Shown here piece after piece: positions 5,209 to 9,170 of a stretch of DNA of 9,170 bases. Numbering within the stretch: the first letter of the stretch is position 1; every line of letters starts with the position of its first letter. The notes below the pieces were generated by a model. The model was given only the letters and a program-made list of their open reading frames with translations, was not told where the DNA came from and made no database searches. The position numbers were made by a program, and so were the translations under genes. Origin of the DNA: Caulobacterales bacterium RIFOXYB1_FULL_67_16 (lineage in GTDB: Bacteria; Pseudomonadota; Alphaproteobacteria; Caulobacterales; Caulobacteraceae); NCBI GenBank assembly GCA_001796045.1, contig MGLN01000078.1, forward strand, positions 17,086 through 26,255, in the 5' to 3' direction.

Positions 5209-6971
5209 GCCATCCCTGCGGCGCGGCAGGCGGCGACGTCCTCGGGCGCCGTGTCGGCGGTCACGGCGACGACGGGGGTGCGGGCGTTGGGCCCTCCGCC
5301 CGCTCGCAGGCGGCGCGTGGTTTCGCGCCCGTCCAGCTCCGGCATGCGGACATCCATGAAGATGACGTCGAAGACGGTCTCTCCGCAGCGTTCCAGGGCG
5401 ATCAGGCCGTCGGCGGCCGTGACGATGTCGCAGCCGATGGGCTGAAGGATCAGCTGAACGGCGCGGCGATTGATGTCGTGGTCGTCGACCACGAGAACCC
5501 GAAGTGGGCGGTCCTGGTCGTCGTCCGAAGGCGCTGCGGCGGTTTCGACCACTGCCTCGGCTTCGGCTTTGCGGGGCGCGTCCGGAGCGATCAGAGGCCG
5601 GGCGATGTCCTGGCGGCTCTCGTCGACCGCAACCGGCGCCGGCTCGGCCTGTTCGCCGCGCGGAAGCAACAGGGAGACGGTGAAAGACGCGCCCTGACCC
5701 GGCGTGCTGCGCGCTGTCAGCCGCCCGCCCATCAGCTGGACCAGTTCGCGACTGATGGCCAGACCGAGCCCGGAGCCCCCATGGCGCGCGCTGACCCCTT
5801 CGGCCGTCTGATCGAAGGGGTTGAACAGGCGTGTCAGTTGTTCAGCGGTGAGACCGGGGCCGGTGTCCTGCACCTCAAGAAGGAAGCAATAACCAGAGGG
5901 CTCCTCGGGCCAGGCATCCAGCCGCAAGGTGATCTCTCCCGCCGGGGTGAACTTGACGGCGTTGGACAGAAGATTGTTCAGGACCTGGCGCAGGCGCATG
6001 GCGTCGCCCCGCACATGCCGGGGCATGCGGGAGGCGCCTTCGACCCGCAGCTTCAGACCCTTGGCCTCGATCGGGCCGCGCCAGAGGCGGAGGGTCTGAG
6101 CCAGCATGGCGCGGAAGTCGAAGTCCACCGCCTCCACCGTCATTCGCCCGGCGCCGATCCGGGTGTGGTCGAGCAGGTCGTCCAGCAGGGCCTTCATCAT
6201 CAGGCCGGCGTCCGTGATCAGGCCGGCGGTCGAGCGTGACTGCGGATGAAGCGTCTGGAGCTCGGTCGCTCCGGTCAGGATGGCGCCGATCGGGGTGCGC
6301 AGATCGTGGCCGATGGCGGCCAGAAAGGCGGTATGGGCGATCAGATCCTGTTCGGCCTTCGACCGCAGCGCTTCGGCCTCGGCGCGGGCACGCAACTGGC
6401 TTTCGGTCGCGTCGCTCATGCGCTGCCAGCTGATGACGGTGAAAAAGACGACTAGAATCACCGCCGCGGCCGCCGTCATCACCAAGGGCGGGGTGGCGCC
6501 GAAGCCGGCGGCGAGGAAAGGCACCGCCAGGAGATAGAGGATCGGGGGCGTCAGAGAGGCCGTCAGCACCGACTTGGACCTCGGCGAGTTGATCATGGAG
6601 AACAACATCAGGGCGGGCAGCATCAGGGCGGCGCAGACGCCGCCCAGCGGCCCGCCGATCAACCACATGGGCACCGACAGACTGCCGAACAGCAGGGCGC
6701 TGGTGAATAGAATTGCGCAAATTAGGGTGCGACGGGCGAAGGAGGCGCCTGCGAGCGCGATCCGCTCGGGTGGCAGGACCAGACGTTCGACCCCCTGAAC
6801 CAGGACATAGGCGGCGAACCAGGCCAGGCAGACCTGCCAGCCGATCATGGGCGTGACCACCAGACCGACGGCGCCGCCCATGCCGATTCGCTGCAGCAGG
6901 GTGCTGCGGCGGTGGCGAGCGGCTACGACCCAGCCGCTTTCCTCAAATTCGACGACGGGCGTCTCGGACAT
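5109..6971 (-). CDS. Membrane hybrid sensor histidine kinase / response regulator
   Basis: A 620-residue hybrid kinase. A cytoplasmic N-terminus (1-30) precedes five to six membrane helices between about 33 and 180, with short loops and no obvious extracellular sensor domain, PAS or GAF. A helical linker (183-212, ESQLRARAEAEALRSKAEQD) leads to the dimerisation/phosphoacceptor domain with H222 in GHDLRTP. The ATPase domain has the N box NNLLSNAVKFT (332-342), G1 DTGPG (369-373), F box NPFDQ (384-388) and G2 GGSGLGL (398-404). After an Ala/Glu/Pro linker (439-488), a receiver domain has acidic D496/D497, phosphoacceptor D540 in FMDVRMPELDG, T571 and K593. No HPt domain is present, so phosphate would pass to a separate HPt protein. 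The ATG at 6971 has GGGAAG upstream and starts just before the conserved part; the open frame back to 7148 overlaps pyrD and has no protein character. pyrD ends 73 bp upstream on the same strand. Its stimulus and partner are unknown. Confidence 0.93.
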   Translation of the reverse strand: MSETPVVEFEESGWVVAARHRRSTLLQRIGMGGAVGLVVTPMIGWQVCLAWFAAYVLVQGVERLVLPPERIALAGASFARRTLICAILFTSALLFGSLSVPMWLIGGPLGGVCAALMLPALMLFSMINSPRSKSVLTASLTPPILYLLAVPFLAAGFGATPPLVMTAAAAVILVVFFTVISWQRMSDATESQLRARAEAEALRSKAEQDLIAHTAFLAAIGHDLRTPIGAILTGATELQTLHPQSRSTAGLITDAGLMMKALLDDLLDHTRIGAGRMTVEAVDFDFRAMLAQTLRLWRGPIEAKGLKLRVEGASRMPRHVRGDAMRLRQVLNNLLSNAVKFTPAGEITLRLDAWPEEPSGYCFLLEVQDTGPGLTAEQLTRLFNPFDQTAEGVSARHGGSGLGLAISRELVQLMGGRLTARSTPGQGASFTVSLLLPRGEQAEPAPVAVDESRQDIARPLIAPDAPRKAEAEAVVETAAAPSDDDQDRPLRVLVVDDHDINRRAVQLILQPIGCDIVTAADGLIALERCGETVFDVIFMDVRMPELDGRETTRRLRAGGGPNARTPVVAVTADTAPEDVAACRAAGMAYFVSKPLTPPALLGALQHVLDETASSAETEAA

Positions 6972-7041
6972 CCAGCTTCCCGGAAATGCGAACCGTGATC
7001 GGTCGCTGGGGCGGGAGTAGACAACAGATGGGCCTAACGCT

Positions 7042-7048
7042 CCGTCAA
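7042..7048 (-). promoter_or_regulatory. TTGACGG, possible -35 element upstream of the histidine kinase gene
   Basis: On the minus strand TTGACGG overlaps the pyrD stop codon and equals the Caulobacter -35 consensus TTGACGS. No good -10 stands at 10-14 or 17 bases; the closest, TCTACT, is 20 bases away. It may let the kinase be transcribed apart from pyrD, but a chance match is likely. Confidence 0.15.
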
Positions 7049-8091
7049 CGACGCGCGCCGATCGCCTCGGAAACCGAAGAAAACCCGTCGGCCCTGAGCC
7101 GCGCCGCCAGGTCGCGCTTGATTTGGGCGACCAGCCCCGGCCCCGCATAGACCAGGGCCGAATAGATCTGGACGGCCGAGGCGCCGAGACGGATGCGGGC
7201 GTAGGCCTCGGCCCCGCTGTCGATCCCGCCGACCGCGATCAGCGGAAGACGCCCCTGCCCGGCTTCGGCGGCGGCGCGCAGGGCCTTCTCTGCAAAGGGA
7301 CGGATCGGAGCGCCCGAAAGGCCGCCGGTTTCCCGGGCAAGAGGCGAGCGCAGACTGTCGGGCCGTTCAAGCGTGGTGTTGGATACGATCAGGCCGTCGA
7401 TCCTGTGCGCCAGGGAGGCCTCGACGATCATGCCGATCTCGTCGGCGATCAGATCGGGGGCGATCTTCAGAAAGACCGGAACGCGCAGGGCGCCGTCCAT
7501 CGGGCGGGCGGCGTCGATCCGCCCCAGCAGATCGTCCAGCTGTTCTCGCCCCTGCAGCGCCCGCAGGCCCGGCGTATTCGGCGAGGAGATGTTTACGGTG
7601 AAATAGGCGGCGCGGCCCTGAAGACGGGTCAGCCCCGCCACATAGTCGGCCGCCTTGTCCTCAGTGTCCTTGTTGGCCCCCAGATTGGCGCCCACGACGA
7701 CGCCTTCCGGGCGGCGGTCCAGGCGAGTGGCGAAAGCGTCCAGGCCGGCGTTGTTGAAGCCCATCCGGTTGATCACGGCCCGGTCCTCGGTCAGGCGGAA
7801 CAGGCGGGGCTTCGGATTGCCCGGCTGAGGCCGGGGCGTGACCGAGCCGCATTCGACGAAGCCGAAGCCGAGGCGGGACAGTCCCCGCAAGGCCTCGCCG
7901 TTCTTGTCCAGCCCGGCGGCCAGACCGACCGGATTGGGCAGGGCGAGCCCCGCCAGGCGCGTGTGCAGGATGGGATCGTCGGCGGCAGGCGCGGGCAGGG
8001 GGGCAAGCCCCAGACCCTTTATCGCCAGCTGATGGGCGGTCTCGGGATCGAGGCGACGCAGGGCGGCCGCGCCGAGGTCGAACAGGCTCAT
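7045..8091 (-). CDS. pyrD: Dihydroorotate dehydrogenase (quinone), class 2
   Basis: A 348-residue class 2 dihydroorotate dehydrogenase, the FMN enzyme that oxidises dihydroorotate to orotate in pyrimidine synthesis and passes electrons to membrane quinone. Family blocks are in order: an N-terminal amphipathic stretch (1-32, membrane/quinone contact), PVGLAAGLDKNGEAL (54-68) with K63, FVECGSVTPRPQPGNPKPR (78-96), INRMGFNN (107-114), FTVNISSPNTPGLRALQG (164-181) with S170 matching the catalytic serine S175 of E. coli, VFLKIAPDL (206-214) with K209, GLIVSNTT (233-240), ETGGLSGAP (254-262) and the phosphate-binding IAVGGIDSG (285-293) and GASAVQIYSALVY (303-315). The length matches the family. 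The ATG overlaps the DUF952 stop as ATGA (8088-8091), and GAGGA at 8098-8102 gives a good ribosome site. The gene is third in a coupled series after sixA and DUF952. Confidence 0.97.
   Translation of the reverse strand: MSLFDLGAAALRRLDPETAHQLAIKGLGLAPLPAPAADDPILHTRLAGLALPNPVGLAAGLDKNGEALRGLSRLGFGFVECGSVTPRPQPGNPKPRLFRLTEDRAVINRMGFNNAGLDAFATRLDRRPEGVVVGANLGANKDTEDKAADYVAGLTRLQGRAAYFTVNISSPNTPGLRALQGREQLDDLLGRIDAARPMDGALRVPVFLKIAPDLIADEIGMIVEASLAHRIDGLIVSNTTLERPDSLRSPLARETGGLSGAPIRPFAEKALRAAAEAGQGRLPLIAVGGIDSGAEAYARIRLGASAVQIYSALVYAGPGLVAQIKRDLAARLRADGFSSVSEAIGARR
8088..8091 (-). other. ATGA start/stop overlap, DUF952 to pyrD
   Basis: The four bases read ATGA on the minus strand: ATG starts pyrD and TGA ends the DUF952 gene. 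Together with the GAGGA inside the DUF952 end, this is a classic translational-coupling junction. Confidence 0.85.
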
Positions 8092-8432
8092 CGTCCGTCC
8101 TCGAAGACCATGGCGCCGTCCTCGGCGACCGAAAACCGGCGCGCAGCCATGACGGCGCTCGCGGGCAAGGGGGCGTAGAGATGCGGAAACAGGTCGCCGC
8201 CGCGCGACGGCTCCCAGATCAGCTCGTCCCCGAAAGAATTGAGGTTCACCGTCAGCAGCATCAGATCGGCGCGCCCGGCGTAGTGGCGGCGCGCCGTCTC
8301 GACCAGCTGCTCGCCCGTGGACATGTGGATGTAGCCGTCCGCCAGATCGACGGCCGAGCCGTCATAGCGGCCCTCGGCCAAGGCGGCGCGCCATTCGTCG
8401 GCGGACAGGATCTTGTAGGCGACGTCCGTCAT
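8088..8432 (-). CDS. DUF952 domain-containing protein
   Basis: A 114-residue protein that fills a DUF952 domain from end to end. Typical stretches are VAYKILSADEWRAALAEGRY (4-23), SAVDLADGYIHMST (26-39), a TARRHYAGRADLMLLTVN segment (46-63) and LIWEPSRGGDLFPHLYAPLP (71-90). The conserved HxST and EPSRGG...FPHLY residues suggest a ligand-binding or catalytic pocket, but the family has no settled biochemical function; a relation to ADP-ribosyltransferase-like folds has been proposed on structural grounds. It has no signal peptide or membrane helix, so it should be cytoplasmic. The ATG at 8432 overlaps the sixA stop as ATGA (8429-8432), and the stop overlaps the pyrD start in the same way. No clear ribosome site stands before it, so coupling to sixA translation is likely. 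The open frame continues to 8480, but that extension overlaps sixA and is rich in Arg and His. Confidence 0.92.
   Translation of the reverse strand: MTDVAYKILSADEWRAALAEGRYDGSAVDLADGYIHMSTGEQLVETARRHYAGRADLMLLTVNLNSFGDELIWEPSRGGDLFPHLYAPLPASAVMAARRFSVAEDGAMVFEDGR
8429..8432 (-). other. ATGA start/stop overlap, sixA to DUF952
   Basis: The four bases read ATGA on the minus strand: ATG starts the DUF952 gene and TGA ends sixA. No good ribosome site precedes this ATG, so the downstream gene probably relies on ribosomes finishing sixA. Confidence 0.85.
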
Positions 8433-8935
8433 GCGCCGGCGCCAAGGCTGCGCGGGGTGATGAAGCCTTCGTAGGCGCATCGGGCAGCGACATCCACGGT
8501 GAACAGGGCGGCTGCGCCCGTGGGGAAACCCGCCGCCAACCGATCCAGAATCGCCGGCGAGGCGGCGCTTTCGCTGAGATAATCCCCCGCCAGGACATGG
8601 ACGCCGGGATTATGGGCCAGGATCAAGAGACATCCGGCCTGCTCCTCATTGTCCTCGACGAAACGGCGCAGCACCTCGGCCGGGGCGTTGTAGAGGCGCG
8701 GCTCCTCGCGCACCTCGACGTCGCCCAGGGCGTCGTGCATTTGTTCCCAGGTTTCGCGGGTGCGGACGGCGGACGAGACCAGGGCCAGGTCGGGTTTCAG
8801 TCCGCGCTCGGCCAGGGCGCGGCCCATCGCCAGGGCCTCGTTTCGCCCGACGGCGGACAGGGGACGGGCTTCGTCGCCGCCGGACGGGCTGGACGCCTCG
8901 GCCTGGGCGTGTCGCATGAGGATCAGTCGGTGCAT
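8429..8935 (-). CDS. sixA: SixA-type phosphohistidine phosphatase (histidine phosphatase superfamily)
   Basis: A 168-residue cytoplasmic phosphatase of the histidine phosphatase (RHG) superfamily, SixA branch. It begins with LILMRHAQAE, giving the catalytic R8-H9. ARPLSAVGRNEALAMGRAL (23-41) follows, then LVSSAVRTRETWEQM (52-66) with the phosphate-pocket arginine (R58 or R60), the probable acid residue near E78, and LILAHNPGV (104-112) with the second catalytic histidine H108. AAGFPTGAAALF (134-145) is a SixA-like closing motif. E. coli SixA removes phosphate from HPt/PTS phosphohistidines, so a phosphorelay or PTS partner is plausible here. The ATG at 8935 starts directly on the catalytic strand and is the only sensible start, although its ribosome site is weak. 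The stop overlaps the DUF952 start. The upstream partial gene ends 60 bp before it on the same strand, so the operon may begin beyond the window. Confidence 0.9.
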   Translation of the reverse strand: MHRLILMRHAQAEASSPSGGDEARPLSAVGRNEALAMGRALAERGLKPDLALVSSAVRTRETWEQMHDALGDVEVREEPRLYNAPAEVLRRFVEDNEEQAGCLLILAHNPGVHVLAGDYLSESAASPAILDRLAAGFPTGAAALFTVDVAARCAYEGFITPRSLGAGA

Positions 8936-8995
8936 GGGGCTTCGCCATAAGGCCGTTCGAGTTCGGCGACCAGATGGGACGGGCTCAACTCCGCG

Positions 8996-9170
8996 TCAGC
9001 CTCGTTCGTGCGACCTGGCGGAGGCCGCAGGCTGGGGCGTCAGCACCGGTTTTGCGGGCACGCGCTGGGCGTGGCCGCTGGGACGGATCCGGGCGTAGGT
9101 GTGACGAGCGGCCTCCAGAAGAATGAGCCCGGCCGTTCCCGGGGCGACCCGGCGTCCGATCTGTTCGAAG
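8996..9170 (-). CDS. Unidentified protein, C-terminal end only (5' part outside window)
   Basis: A minus-strand frame is open from the right edge (first full codon at 9169) to a TGA at 8998-8996, giving the last 57 residues of a protein. It begins FEQIGRRVAPGTAGLILLEA, continues ARHTYARIRPSGHAQRV, and ends in a Pro/Ala-rich tail. Codon third positions are mostly G or C, as in neighbouring genes, and the other two minus-strand frames look less protein-like. I do not recognise the family. It ends 60 bp upstream of sixA on the same strand and could be the previous gene of that operon. The plus-strand frame over this region (8760-9098) is mainly antisense to sixA and is less convincing. Confidence 0.5.
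   Translation of the reverse strand, partial: FEQIGRRVAPGTAGLILLEAARHTYARIRPSGHAQRVPAKPVLTPQPAASARSHERG

Noticed and set aside
5031..6239. A 402-codon plus-strand frame opposite the histidine kinase gene
   Set aside because: Composition is rich in Gly, Arg, Gln and His without motifs; the minus strand encodes H, N, G1, G2 and receiver motifs in one frame.
6972..7148. N-terminal extension of the histidine kinase to 7148
   Set aside because: It would overlap the pyrD 3' end and encodes an Arg/Ser-rich stretch; the ATG at 6971 has a purine-rich ribosome site and begins the natural protein.
7123..8178. A 351-codon plus-strand frame opposite pyrD
   Set aside because: pyrD on the other strand is unmistakable; this frame is a shadow with no motif.

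Overview
The window looks like chromosomal DNA of a GC-rich alphaproteobacterium, most likely a member of the Caulobacterales such as Brevundimonas or Caulobacter. This is inferred from the strong G/C preference at third codon positions, the compact gene packing, and the resemblance of the CheW, YqgE, DUF952 and PP2C-kinase proteins to Caulobacterales versions. No search was run, so the genus is a guess. I see no IS element, tRNA, rRNA, CRISPR array or phage gene.

Left part (1-2549): the window opens inside the 3' half of a TauE/SafE-type membrane permease gene. After 57 bp comes a 563-residue protein that fuses a PP2C phosphatase to a Ser/Thr kinase and ends in a single membrane helix. Three bases after its stop a convergent cheW gene ends. 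Upstream of cheW lies the largest non-coding stretch (2550-2934), which is AT-richer and carries several small repeats and dyads. It separates cheW from a divergent MarR-type regulator gene.

Middle (2935-5208): marR ends 17 bp before the end of a convergent yqgE/algH gene. yqgE is divergent from a Prx5-type peroxiredoxin gene, and the shared upstream region carries a 7-7-7 inverted repeat. A vsr mismatch endonuclease gene follows on the same strand after a hairpin, and its 3' end runs 100 bp into the 3' end of the next, convergent gene.

Right part (5109-9170, minus strand): read in the direction of transcription, there is the end of an unidentified gene, then sixA (phosphohistidine phosphatase), a DUF952 gene, pyrD (quinone-type dihydroorotate dehydrogenase) and a membrane hybrid histidine kinase/response regulator. 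sixA-DUF952-pyrD are joined by two successive ATGA start/stop overlaps, so they are very likely one translationally coupled operon. The histidine kinase follows 73 bp later and may be read from the same transcript. The most interesting points are the single-chain phosphatase/kinase, the SixA phosphatase upstream of a hybrid kinase that lacks its own HPt domain, the structured vsr leader with its antisense 3' overlap, and the repeat-rich cheW/marR spacer.
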